64,000 nt of DNA from Isoetes taiwanensis (Eukaryota > Streptophyta > Lycopodiopsida > Isoetales > Isoetaceae): contig JAJEKV010000205.1 in the NCBI GenBank assembly GCA_021234155.1, forward strand, positions 1,099,501 through 1,163,500, in the 5' to 3' direction. Positions 1 through 10,923 of this stretch are shown here, piece by piece. The notes under the pieces were generated by a model. That model worked only from the letters and a program-made list of their open reading frames with translations. It was not told the origin of the DNA and searched no databases. Position 1 is the stretch's first letter. Each line of letters begins with the position of its first letter. The position numbers and the translations under genes were made by a program.

Positions 1-46
1 GGAGGACGAGGGAGAGGACATAAGCCATAGCCATAGCCATAGCCAT
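1..46 (-). CDS. Possible N-terminus of a secreted or membrane protein, running off the left edge
   Basis: Reading leftward, an ATG at 46-44 opens a frame encoding MAMAMAMAYVLSLVL before the window ends. Alternating Met-Ala followed by a Val/Leu-rich run looks like the start of a signal peptide or signal anchor. The Met-Ala stretch is encoded by the CCATAG-type hexanucleotide repeat. A TATA-like box lies 77 nt upstream on the same strand at 130-123, which would leave a leader of about 50 nt. There is no in-frame upstream ATG in the adjacent repeat. Only 15 residues are visible, so the family cannot be named; a chance frame in a microsatellite is the alternative. Confidence 0.35.
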   Translation of the reverse strand, partial: MAMAMAMAYVLSLVL

Positions 47-95
47 AGGAATACCAATAGCAATGGCAATAGCAATAGCAATGGCAAGAAGAAGG
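24..95. repeat. Hexanucleotide microsatellite (ccatag, then caatag/caatgg variants)
   Basis: Four near-perfect CCATAG units are followed by degenerate CAATAG/CAATGG units. On the minus strand the perfect part encodes Met-Ala and the degenerate part lies in the presumed leader. Confidence 0.8.
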
Positions 96-122
96 GTGTG
101 GGAGTAGAGGCAAAATGGGGGG

Positions 123-130
123 TATTTATA
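123..130 (-). promoter_or_regulatory. TATA-box-like element
   Basis: The minus strand reads TATAAATA here, in a C-rich setting typical of plant core promoters. It is placed correctly (about 77 nt) upstream of the leftward ATG at 46. No experimental support. Confidence 0.35.
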
Positions 131-1084
131 GGGTGTAGTTTGGGGGGCATGCTTTTTGCACTGGAAGGAGCCCGTTTTGTTTTTGTGTGAAATTGAGAGG
201 GGGCACTTTTGTTTGCTTGTAGGGGGTTGGTAGGATTGGATCCCTTTTCTGTTTTCTCGCACATGTCAAACTGTAAACGAGTGTATTGTGAACGTACCTC
301 ATTTTTCTTTTCTCGATAACTCCCACATATTCCATTCTGACGACCGCTGCTTCGTTTTGGGTCGGTTAGGTTTCTTTTGGCTCGCTGCTGTTTTGTTTTT
401 TTCCGCATTTTTGCTTCCCTCCAAAACCGACATTCCGTTCCTTGTCCAAACCCCTGACTCAGATTGTCCAAATCCTCAACGCTATTGCTTTCTATTGCCC
501 AAGAATACTTGGAAAAAGAGTAATACTTGGAAAAAGAGAATGTACATAAAAATACTAGCAAATATACTCACTCTTATACCCATCAAACAATTCCCTATCA
601 CACATAAGACTCATTCAGACCAATAAATAGGTGCCCACCTCCTTTCTTACACAACGACAATAAAGCAAACCCTTACATTAAAACATTCCCAACAATTGTC
701 CTAATGTTACAATATTTAATCGCATTCTCTCATTCATTTGTAACCGGAAAAAACATCCTATTTTATCGGGTTCAAAACTAGTTGTCCATCGAGACACCAT
801 GGCAAGCCTTGGAAGTGAAATGGGGTTCTTGTGGGAACATCTTTCCGGCACTGTTTGTTGAATCGTGTCGATGGCCAAACGAGTATTGATGGCCAAACGA
901 GTATTGAGATCATTGTGGTACAATGTAGCAACTAGCATCCTCGTCATATTTTGAAGTCTAATACCCTTTTAAAAGTTCTTGCTAAAGGTCGCTATCCAAA
1001 TTGAATGTTGCGACTACAAACATGTATTGAATAATGTAGTTTGTAGCCTTAATTGTTTGAGGGGAATGTGCAGTCTAAGGCAAA
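131..1084. other. Stretch without a recognisable gene
   Basis: Short open frames occur on both strands but none has a recognisable motif. The only structured feature is an 18-bp tandem duplication (ggccaaacgagtattgat-type) at about 872-908. The sequence is A/T-rich intergenic DNA. Confidence 0.5.
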
Positions 1085-2075
1085 CATGGGTCAAAATCTA
1101 CCTGTAAATAAGGCAAAGTCATGAACATTACCATTACCATTGCTCTAGAAAGTTGTATGTTGCTTGCACTGGGGAATGGGGTGGGGAGCCAACTGGGTTT
1201 GGGGTTGTTGGGGCGGGCTACATCCGCCTATCTAGGCTAGTCGAGGGAACAATAGCCATGTTATGTTCAGTAGCCTCCAATCCCTAGAGATGAGAGCTTA
1301 GCTATTGCTGGAGCAGTTCCTGCCTTGCCAACTCATGTATGCAACGTCTTAGCTGCGAATCAGCATCTGCATGAGGGTCCTTGGCTTGATGAGCAACTAT
1401 TTTATGCAATTCTCGCATATCTCGATCCCACGTAATAGAGTTGTACGTCATCTCTGAAGTCGGGAGGCAAACTCAATATCCCCAGCCGATGAAGTTGTCT
1501 CTAGACTGTTGACCCTCTCCTGGAGGTCTGTAGGTGTTGATGTTGCAGCCGACTTCTTCTATGGTGGACTAAACTGCCTTTGGGACCATGATGGTGGACT
1601 AAATTGCCTTACCATGACGGTCATCTCCTCAGCTTCAATCTGAAGGTGGAATATAGATGCCCTAATCTCATTGCTTGAAATGTTCCCTGACCTGAGCCAT
1701 GGTGTCTTTGCTGGTGGATAGCGCATCCAGACGGGCCCGTAGATCAGCAAGGCCTGCCCCAAGGCTCGCCCTATCTTGCTGCCTGCTAGGGGAAGGCCAT
1801 CCTCAAAATATTGTACGTGGGTCTCTATGCTGGAGGCACACTGCTTCTCCATAGGCAGTTGCTTTGTGAACAATTTGGGTATGGAAGCATGCACTCTTCT
1901 GCTGGACAAGCAATTTGAGTTGTGTTGCCCTCAACTATTGTGGAAAAAGTATGATACAAGAATACAATTCCATTGATAAAACCCGGGTCTCAAAATCTAC
2001 AATGTAAATAAGACAAAATCAAAACCATTCCATAAGACAAAGTCATAACCATTCCCATTCCCATTGCTCCTAGTA
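1085..2075. repeat. Segment bounded by two ~75-bp imperfect direct repeats
   Basis: The stretches 1085-1155 and 1983-2072 are similar (gggtc..caaaatctac..tgtaaataag.caaa then cattcccattaccattgctc-type sequence) in the same orientation. The sequence between them contains a 116-codon minus-strand frame (1559-1909) with a duplicated R-Q-F-S-P-P near its end and no recognised domain. The direct repeats could be old LTR remnants or a simple duplication; no TG..CA ends or primer site were found. Confidence 0.35.
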
Positions 2076-2509
2076 ATCTGGAAACATTGCAAGAAGAATA
2101 GAATAAAATAGTATTTTAATGCCTAATGCAACAAATCAAGTTGCACAAGAAGACAAACCCATATATGTCATGAGTTTTCGGGAAGCTCATCCTACCCTTC
2201 TCAAAAAGTTAAAGGCCACCATTGCCATAAAGGGCACATTAATGGAGTTTCTAAACCTTGCCTTACTACATGGCAAGATCAAGTGGCTAGAAGTGCCTCA
2301 TGGGCATGTGTCCTGATTCTTAGCTTCACATAATAATCTTTGCATTTCTTAGAGGATATTTACATTTCTTCGTGGATATGCTAAGAATTCAATTAAATTG
2401 AATGGATTTTTATCATCATGGAGATGAATATGCCTATGAAGCTCAATGAAAGAGCACATCAAACGTTTTATTATCAGGATTAAACCCCCTTCCCCCCTCC
2501 CCGAAAGGT

Positions 2510-4560
2510 TTTCAAGGAAAAAATCTCAGCAGTAATAAGCATATTGATAAACTGTACAATGATGCATTTCTTGATAATGTGTGAGAATATAACTGATTGC
2601 GCAAATCCATCACCTCCTGAAGATATGGTTCCAGTGATCCCGCTGAAGCCATGCCCAACATATCATGGAGCGGCTGGTTACGCAGGGACCAACTAATCAT
2701 AGCGTGCCCAGATATGATCAAATGCCGGACATTTTTAAAGAGTGTGATATTCTTCCTCAATGACTCCTAGTTGGCAACATCGATAAAGCATGTCCTTGCG
2801 TACCTCTGAAATTCATCTGCATGTTTCAATTCTAAGGCGATGTGCATCTGTGCGAATTGAAGCTACATATACTACACTTCTTCATGGGTAAATGTGTATA
2901 CAGATAGTACTGTGGACCCTGTTCAAGCATGGGATTGATCTGGCACTGCTAGTGTGTTGTCTTAACTTGTTCCAAGGCACTAGCATCCCAAAGCTTGTTG
3001 AGGAAGCAAGTAATAAAGTACTGCCTAAAGTTATGATGGTCTTCTTCAGTTTGCACCTCATGCACATTCCATCAGAAGAATCACTGAGCTCATTTTTTGT
3101 TTCATCAGGCTTTGCAGCGTTGCAAATCCATTGCCACAGTATAAGCAAGATTGGAGAGACGAGCATCGCCATGCTAACTACCATCTGAAAGCAGATGTTA
3201 TGGCAGTCGAGTGCGGCCATTTTACGCAGCAAGAAACTTGTCTCTGTGCAGAATAATCTGATATGGGACTGTGGATTTTACTCCAAGGGCTTGAGCTATA
3301 AATGCTTTTAGTACCTGCTTTCTTTGCGAGCCTAGCCTGGCCTCCTCGAGCCACAAACTACGACCACATATAGAAGAATGGGTGCCATTAAGACCCTGAA
3401 CAAGCATGACTTATGGACCTAGGCATACATCTTTGCTTTATAGCTGATATTCTCCAATGCATAGAGTACCTTCCAGCCCATTGTCACTCGTAACCTGAAG
3501 TGTCCTAGTATGTGGTAGACCAAAACTATACTTGTAGGTGGGTGCCACCTCCACATTTTGCTCCTGATAAGTGAAGGAGGGAGGCCTTGACTAATGCGAG
3601 GATGAGATGAGCAGTACTTAAGTCTTGGCTAAATTAACCAGCATCGCAGTGGTCTAGCAGAAGGTATTCAAGGTATCCAGATGGTGTTGCCTATCATCCG
3701 AAGTGTAAGCTAAGAGGTCCACATCGTCGACGTATATGAGCTGCCTAATGCTTTGGTGCATGAGCTGAGCTCCACCACTCCTATGTTCAACGAGCCAATC
3801 GTTCAACTAATCAATGTAGATACCAAGCAACATTGGAGAGAATGGGCATCCCTTGTAGACCCCAATACTACTGTTGAGTAGATGATGACAGTGTCAGTCG
3901 ACTTGAGCATGTCTCATATAGCCTGTATACCATATTTTGCAGATCCATAGCGGCCCCCAACTGCTTCAATCTTCTCCACAATTTTTCCCAAGGCACAATG
4001 CCGAAAGCCTTCATAAAAGCTACAAAGCAGCATACAAGTCTTGCTGACAATTCCTACTATCTTCAATCAAGGTCCGTAGTATAAAAATATGATTAATGGT
4101 GCAGTGTCGGGGCCTGAATCCTGCTTGTATGAGGGCTTTTACCTTCCTCCGCCACATCGCCAATTGGTTGCTTGAAAAGTTGGCCAACAATTTTGTAAAT
4201 AATTAACTGACCATGATTGTTCGGTAATTGGCTGGGCATTGAGGGTCGCCTACCTTGTAGATGGGAACAACCCTGTTAGTCGTCCATTATGCAGGGAAGC
4301 CTTTATGTAACGCCCTATTTGAAATAATGCAGTTAGGATGGACATTATCGACAGCCCTGCCCATTTGAGCAGCTTTGCCTGCATGCCATCTAATTCTGCC
4401 ACTTTGCTATTGGTGAAATGACGTAACCTTTGGCAACCCCTGCCTTTGTGATTATTAGCGTGAGGCCCATCCATGGCGATGAGCCCAAGAAGATCATAGA
4501 GCTGCTGCAAGAATTGTACCCAATGCTAAGTGATGTTCCCTGTAGCTACAGAGACTTCTT
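2510..4560 (-). pseudogene. LINE (non-LTR retrotransposon) ORF2 remnant
   Basis: Reading leftward, scattered frames line up with the order of a LINE reverse transcriptase. 4510-4250 has a pre-palm segment (K-V-A-E-L-D-G-M-Q-A-K-L-L-K-W). About 4050-3868 has F-M-K-A-F-G-I-V-P-W-E-K-L-W-R-R-L, the counterpart of the D-x-x-K-A-F-D-x-V motif. About 3760-3690 has I-Y-V-D-D-V-D-L-L, the catalytic YxDD box. 3407-3222 has the post-palm A-L-G-V-K-S-T-V-P-Y segment. Further leftward frames to about 2510 may be the C-terminal part. Frames change and stops intervene repeatedly, so no full-length protein can be made. It would have acted as reverse transcriptase in target-primed retrotransposition. It does not look like the same family as the LINE at 14.3 kb. 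Confidence 0.65.
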
Positions 4561-5255
4561 TAGTACTCTTTGCTAAAATGTCCCAGGATGATGGTCTAAA
4601 AGATAGAACATTTCTCCCTAATGCTCTACAATGTACCTGGCTTCGAGACGCAATATGCCAATCTCTTCAATTCAAACTTCAAATGTCGTCGTGAATAAAC
4701 AATACACAACTCTACATATCAAAGACCTTATTAGAATCTCCAACAAAATGATTACAACACATTACATTAAAAAAGACGAGTATAAGACATAGTAAGCATA
4801 GATAACAGGTAGTATTTTACCACAATCATCCGAGACGGCAGGTGGCAGTAAATCCTCATGTTTCTTTTTAACATAATGCCTCTGTACAAGATAGATAATA
4901 GAAAATGACAGATGGCTTTTCCAGATCAGTCACATTGGACAATTCTAAGGTTCAATGTACAAATTTATTGGATACAACTTGATTGCACATATTTCCCATC
5001 ACCAAAAACTTATTCAACATGACCAAGAATGTCCATTTCCAATGTTAATTAGTGATCAATAAAACTAGTTAGAAATAACTAACTGCATCTACAACCTGCT
5101 TGATTTCACCAAATTTAGCTCACTTTTAATTTCAAGTACCAGTCAATGCATGGCCCACAGCCCACTCATCTTCAACTCATGCAGATCGAAACGCCTCAAC
5201 TCCTATCATCACACCAGTTAATGCAGTACACTCGACCTATTGTCCAATTACAGGA
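4561..5255. other. Stretch without a recognisable gene
   Basis: A/T-rich sequence with no long frame or repeat that I can support. Confidence 0.5.
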
Positions 5256-5468
5256 TCACATAAGCGTCATATTCTGAGCATAAACTACCATATTTATATG
5301 CCTACCCAGCCCTTCTAGAATATCCCTCAGCTCATGTCCCATCTCCCAGTCATAATCATAAAAACCAACCATCTTTGATCCAGCTTCGTCCTCCGTCGAG
5401 GAGCACACATCAAATGACATGGCAATGGACACAGAAGCTGAGGTAGCAGTAGACACATCAGATGGCAT
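5256..5468 (-). CDS. Hypothetical 70-residue acidic protein
   Basis: An ATG at 5468 opens a 70-codon frame. The first third is Ser/Thr/Ala/Val-rich, followed by an acidic stretch (C-S-S-T-E-D-E-A-G) and then a more structured-looking part (G-F-Y-D-Y-D-W-E-M-G-H-E-L-R-D-I-L-E-G-L-G). The balanced composition looks more like coding sequence than most short frames nearby. A TATA-like site lies about 290 nt upstream on the same strand. I recognise no family. It may be the terminal exon of a longer gene or a chance frame. Confidence 0.25.
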   Translation of the reverse strand: MPSDVSTATSASVSIAMSFDVCSSTEDEAGSKMVGFYDYDWEMGHELRDILEGLGRHINMVVYAQNMTLM

Positions 5469-5753
5469 ATTCCTAACTTTTTTTATTTATACCTTGCATT
5501 TAAAAAGATGTGCCCGATCCAGCACAACGTGACCCAATGCAAAGGGCCTGCTTACATTAATTCCATTTGATACATGAAATTCAATGGCCAACAACAATCC
5601 TCGCAAATAAAGACCAATGGCTCAGATCAAGCCCCAAAATCCAATGGTCTAAATGAGAACCTCAAATAGAAACCAACTAAAGGCACCATGAAAGTGGCGC
5701 CATGTAGACCATCACACGTGCAAGATTGACGGCTCGGACGACGCCACCTTAGT

Positions 5754-5768
5754 CTTTTATATATAAGG
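5754..5768. promoter_or_regulatory. TATA-like A/T core, readable on both strands
   Basis: The core reads TATATATAAG on the plus strand and TATATATAAA on the minus strand, with a C/G-rich flank and an ACGTG-like motif (cacacgtgc) about 40 nt to the left. It could serve the small leftward frame at 5468 or an unseen rightward transcript. Composition alone could produce it. Confidence 0.2.
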
Positions 5769-5769
5769 G

Positions 5770-8700
5770 GGGTGCTTGGTGTAGCTGCCATGCATGAACA
5801 GTTCTGGCATGATGAGTTTGGTTGTCATTGCTCATCTATGAAGGCTGACTTGTGTTATTTTGCACGGTGTATGGTCTGTGAGCAATAAAACAAACATCAT
5901 GATGGCTGATCTGTTATAGCCAAATGAACTCCAGGTAAACATTGTAACTACTAATCTCTGTATTTTGCAAGGACTCTCATACATATTAAATTTATTACAA
6001 ACTACATTTTTTTGTGTAATAAAATGTTGGGTTTATGTGTTGTTTCAGTTCAACTGTTTATTATCCAAGATCTCCAACTGGCAAATTCTCTAGAGTTATA
6101 TCTGGACATGCCTTAATCTGCAAGCTGCGCTGTTTCTCCAACCTCCTTTGAAGTTGTGGCTACTGTCTGAACCTTCGTTGCAGCTTATGGTATATAATTT
6201 GCTCTGTTCAAATCTTAGTTGCAACTTCTTTGTAGCTATGCTACGTTATTTTTGTACTGACCCTTGCTCTCTCCATCATGCTTTTAGCATCCCCTGACCT
6301 TTGAGTTTCACAGTTATAGCAATGCTTGTGCGTTTGCACAACTTGCTCATTATTCCTTCCTTCTAGGTTTTTGTATGTTTTGCCACATTAGTTTTGCCGT
6401 TTTTATTTCATTTTTAGTTTTGTCGTTTCTAATTCTTTTTCCAATTTCGCTTCTTCCCTTCGCTATAGCAAGACTCTTCACCCATATAAATCCGTTGTTA
6501 AATCATGTCTTTGTTGCTCTATTCTTGGCAAATCATATACTAGAGCCGTGTATGAAAAAACCATTCTGCATGATGCTGTCGGACTGCCATAGCGACCCGA
6601 GCCTGCTTTTGAAGTAAGATTTGAAAGAGGTGATTTGCCTGATGTTACGGAGCTGCCATTAGAAGCCAGAATTGGCTTACAGATGCCGCAGCGTGGTTTG
6701 AGATGAGCGACAAACTTTTGAATCGTCCTAGTGCAGTCAACATAAATGACGTAGTAGGTCTTTAGAAAATTTGCAATATGTTAGGGTTATTCTGCACTTA
6801 CCATGTAAAGTGTTTCAAGAAATTGTTTCTCCGTTAAAGCCTGCGTGCACTTTGGTGACTCCATATAGTATTTAAGAAGATGTAATGGCAACTAAGATTT
6901 GTTCTAATTGCTTGGTTTTCCTTTGGTAAGTTATTTACGTTTTGCTATTTAACGCAACAATTTTATTGGTACATATTGCAGGTTGGCCAACTAAAAGAGA
7001 TCTCAAATAGCCCACACAATGCGAAGTTAAGGCTTTTTCTTGAAAAGAGACCAATTCTGGTATGCTCATAATCTAAGATGGTCGCTATTTGTAGGAGATG
7101 ATCAACTTATGTTCTAAGAACAGCCTGATCAACACTCACATGAATAGTTCATGGAGCCTTCTTCCAGTTCTAGTCAAATGTAAAGCCAGAATTTAACCAT
7201 ACCAACAAAAACAAAAGTGCTGCAATTCATATCACAATCATTGATCACAACATTTAACAACATTTTGCGGCAACTATGGCTTTGATAGTTCTTCTCCAGC
7301 CTGGAATTACAGAGCAAATTCCTAAATGTAAAGTGTTTTCAAGAAACTGTTTCTCTCTTAAAGCCTGCATGCACTTTGGTGACTCCATATAATATTCATG
7401 AAAATATAATGGCAACTAACTCAGGTTGTTTGAAGTGAAAATGATGATTGCTTGCAGCATCAAGCTAGAAGTCATACACTAGACATAGTCAGCCATGGCC
7501 ACAACACACTCACCAGCAAATGTGCAAAGGCCACCTCGAATATTCTATTTTCATGAGCACAGCCAAGTGCCCATTGCCTACAAAGAGACATGTAGCATGT
7601 TAAATGTTCTTGCTCGTGCAATATGAGAGAGTGCATAGATTTGAATTACTAACACTGCCTTGGTATGGATGCTAATGTATATATCCAATGTTGACAAACG
7701 TCCCTTTGGCCCCATAGTTGCCCCAATGCATTATGAACATGATGGAAAATGATAAATGGTTAAACTTACTGTCACACACGCTTGCCATCCTTTGCAAAAG
7801 TAAAAGCAAGTTCTCTTGTGAGTTCTAGCAAGGTCCCAATTCTGTATATATCTTGCACCATGATTGTGACCAACAAAGATTAAGGTCCATTTTTGCATGC
7901 CAAACGCATATGCTAGGTCCACGCAATATATATGTCATTATAGCTGATTATATCATGCCAAAAAAAGACAAAACATGGTGCGGCTAATATGTCAAAGCAG
8001 GGAGTCTAATTCATGTTCATTTCTAGGCTATTATGGTTGCTTTCATATAACTATATTCTATAAGACCTTCTCTACCAATAAGTGTAAAATAAGGTCGGTG
8101 CCAATATAAGAACATCATTTGAGATGCAGTGACATATCCATCGTAAAGTGTGATGCATTGTTTCCTCAATTCGTGGACAAATTATTGTAATTGACACGAC
8201 ATCGTCCAATGCCAACTTGAAGCAAGAAGCCTGTGAGTAATGGAAGAAATTTGGTAATGTTAGCATTTCACAAATTGTTTAATCCGTACTGAAGCAGTTT
8301 TTTTGTTGCTATGTGGCATTCCAGATTCAGGGATTGAATTGCAATAAATGTGGGTCTGCATATAAGAAGCTTAGACCAATGGTTTGTTTGGTCTTTTTAC
8401 TTGCTCTACATTGCATTTGTAAGTAACTAATATAAGTTGGTATGCTTCTTAACCTTTGCTCATTTCCTGTTATAGTTTAGTTTTGCAATTGAATTGGCTG
8501 CAGCAGCAGGCCTATAGCAAGATCAGTGCTTGCTGTGCTACTGCTAACTCTAACCATTGTAAACATTTTGTTTTGTGATGCCTTTGGGACCTTTTGGTTC
8601 CTTTAGTTTTACCTTTCACCTCACAGGTCCTATTTTGTTTTTCCTGATTTTAGTTCATGATGCTCTGTTAGGCTTAGATAACATAATAATTATCATTTAT

Positions 8701-9885
8701 TACAGAACGATGTGGTGCCCATTTTTTGGACCAGAAAAACATGCCATTTTGATGATAATTTGGAAGCTTTGAGGCTAGACTTAAGTTGGCAACAAATGTC
8801 TGAGATTGAGGCAACCGTGCCCCTTCTGATGTTATTGGCAACGTGTGAAGAACATGTTCTACATCTGACAGTTTGTCTTTACACCCCCACTATCCTCCTG
8901 TAATGCTGCTTTCAATTTGACTAGGCACTACGTTCCATATGTCAATAGTCATAGCCATACATAGGCATAGGCATTGAGGTTTTGTATGTCATCCAACTGA
9001 TGACTTAAAAAACATTTGCAACATGAATCAAAATCTTATTAGTCATATGATGTACCAGCATTTTGTCTAATCGTGCTTTTAAATACTTTCCTAGGCATCT
9101 TTGATAGTTGCGGAGGTTCTGGCTATTATCGTTGCTACTTTGTATTATGGTTAACTGACCATAGAGATCTTATGAGCTTGGATGTATGCTCCCATATGCA
9201 ATAAATGACTTGACTTGGTTGTGTGAGGATTCCATCCAAATCTAGTTTTGATGCAACAGATCAAGAAGAAAGATAAAATCAATGAAAAGAAAACTGTACA
9301 AATTCAAGCAGAGGCATTTTGAGGTCCATTTCACATGACTAGTGCTGTACTGATAGCTTTGTTCTCTGCTTGCACGAGGATGCCTTCTCACGCATCAAGG
9401 TAATGCTTCTTAAATTCTTTCAAGATATCATGTTCTGGAGGCACTCAAAGCATCCGTAATCCATTAATGAACCTGAATCAACTGGACCATACAGTGGGTG
9501 CGTTTTATGCCATTGTATTGTGTAAAGGAATGACCATCGGGGGTACAATCCTTGCACATATGAGCTGTGCAAGAAGTAAGACTATGAATACAATGAGGTT
9601 GAATAAACATTTTACCCATGCAATTGGCAAATAGTGTTGTGAATGCCTTGAGGCCCTGAAGTTATGGCATGTATAAATTTCTCTTTGTGCGCTGCTTTAG
9701 AGTATGTGATTTGCGGCTTACATGAGAGAGGTCCTACTTCCTTGCCCAAAATCATGCAGATCATGGAATTATCTGGTAATCTAATAAACTCTATTGTGTG
9801 GTTTCCATGTTATATTATCAGTTATTGGCAAAGGTTCGTTGGTGCATCTATGCCTAAATATGTCTAAGCTAAGAGATTTAAGAAA
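5770..9885. other. Long stretch without a supported gene
   Basis: Apart from the duplicated segment at 6.8/7.4 kb, only short frames interrupted on all six frames are visible. There are isolated splice-like motifs but no pair that joins a recognisable coding sequence. It may be intronic or intergenic. Confidence 0.4.
6803..7420. repeat. Two ~95-bp copies of a duplicated segment about 520 bp apart
   Basis: 6803-6897 and 7324-7420 share a run containing tgtaaagtgtt..caagaaa, then taaagcctgc and gcactttggtgactccatat, then atggcaacta. They are direct repeats with scattered substitutions. No coding sense is apparent. Confidence 0.7.
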
Positions 9886-9889
9886 ATTA

Positions 9890-9990
9890 GATGTAAGATA
9901 AGATAAGATAAGATGATTTTTTACGTCCACGGGAACCCAACGGGTTATGGGACGGCACAAGAAGAGATGGCCATCTGATGGCAATTTTAT
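9890..9990 (-). mobile_element. 3' end of a small non-LTR element with a pentanucleotide tail
   Basis: On the minus strand the sequence CCCATAACCCGTTGGG, then TTCCCGTGGACG and TAAAAAATC, is followed by about four ATCTT/CTTAT-type pentamers (tail near 9895-9915 in plus coordinates). A closely matching block with a different pentamer tail occurs at 62390-62450 on the plus strand. A conserved 3' end with a variable simple-repeat tail is typical of LINE/SINE families. The 5' end was not delimited. Confidence 0.4.
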
Positions 9991-10734
9991 AGCCAAGTTT
10001 TATTTTTGTTCCATCACATTGCATGTGCTTCGCCTAACAGATGAAGCATTTGCCATAGTAAGTGTTTGCCATGGGGCCAAAAAGAGAACCCATTCTATTT
10101 ATTGAGTATGTAGTGTTCGTCCTGCTGGAATCCCATGAGGTTCTTGAAATTAGTATCAGACTGTTTTGTGTCACTGCCAGTAGAATGTACTATCATATGA
10201 TTATGAAAACACACTGGCAGCTTCTGATAAAACCTGTGGGGAAACCTTTCCTTCATTTTTTGCAGTGGTTTAGTTATTGCATGCAAAAAATTATTTATTG
10301 TTTCTCATGTGATTTAGCCATATAGGATGAAAAGATAAAATGTTTATTGTTCATTTGTCCTCTCGCTGAACTGGAAACGATGCTTAATAGGTGTGAAGAT
10401 GTTGAGATGGTTATGCCTCTGTGTTTCTAGAGAGGTTGCAAGAGAGCGATTTTCTGTTTTGCGTGGTCTGTGCTTGCGCGTACAACTCTGACCTTATATG
10501 TAGCAGAGCAAGAAGACCTTGAACTATTTATGTCTACATGGGCCAAGTGGTTTATGTGAGCTTCCCAATATGTGTCCATGGACTTTGTTCAACATCTAGT
10601 TGTCAATGCACTTTGGAAATTTGACCATCACTTCAATTTCTATCTCAAGTGTGTGGCCCAGAACAAGCTCATGCAAATTGTAAGCCCTTCACATGTTCAG
10701 CAGCTCTTCTATTCTAATTACATCACCCCTCCTA

Positions 10735-10923
10735 CCTACACTTGCAATAGATGCTTGCTATAAGTGCATGTGGAATCGTGTCTTCTGGATTGATTGCAAG
10801 TAACTGCTGAAAGCAATTAAGTCCAAGATCTACTTCCGCATATTCTTCACATGCACTGAGAAATGCTTTTGTTGTATCTTCAGATGGAGTATATGGTAAG
10901 GATTCAAATACTCTGTGCCTCAT
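10735..10923 (-). pseudogene. PPR-protein C-terminal (E-motif-like) fragment
   Basis: A 63-codon minus-strand frame reads T-T-K-A-F-L-S-A-C-E-E-Y-A-E-V-D-L-G, then L-A-I-N-P-E-D-T-I-P-H-A-L-I-A-S-I-Y. This matches the pattern of the region after the last PPR repeat in plant PLS-class proteins (W/K-x-x-L-L-x-x-C, then L-x-P-x-D-x-x-x-Y/H-x-L-x-x-N/S-I-Y). No PPR repeats or DYW domain adjoin it, so it is an isolated fragment. Intact relatives act in organelle RNA editing and processing. Confidence 0.6.

Noticed and set aside
288-626. 112-codon plus-strand frame
   Set aside because: Compositionally odd (Phe/Leu/Pro runs then Lys/Trp repeats), no domain, no supporting neighbours.
9897-9915. Plain microsatellite of no interest
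   Set aside because: Kept instead as the tail of a retroposon end because the preceding block matches 62.4 kb on the other strand.
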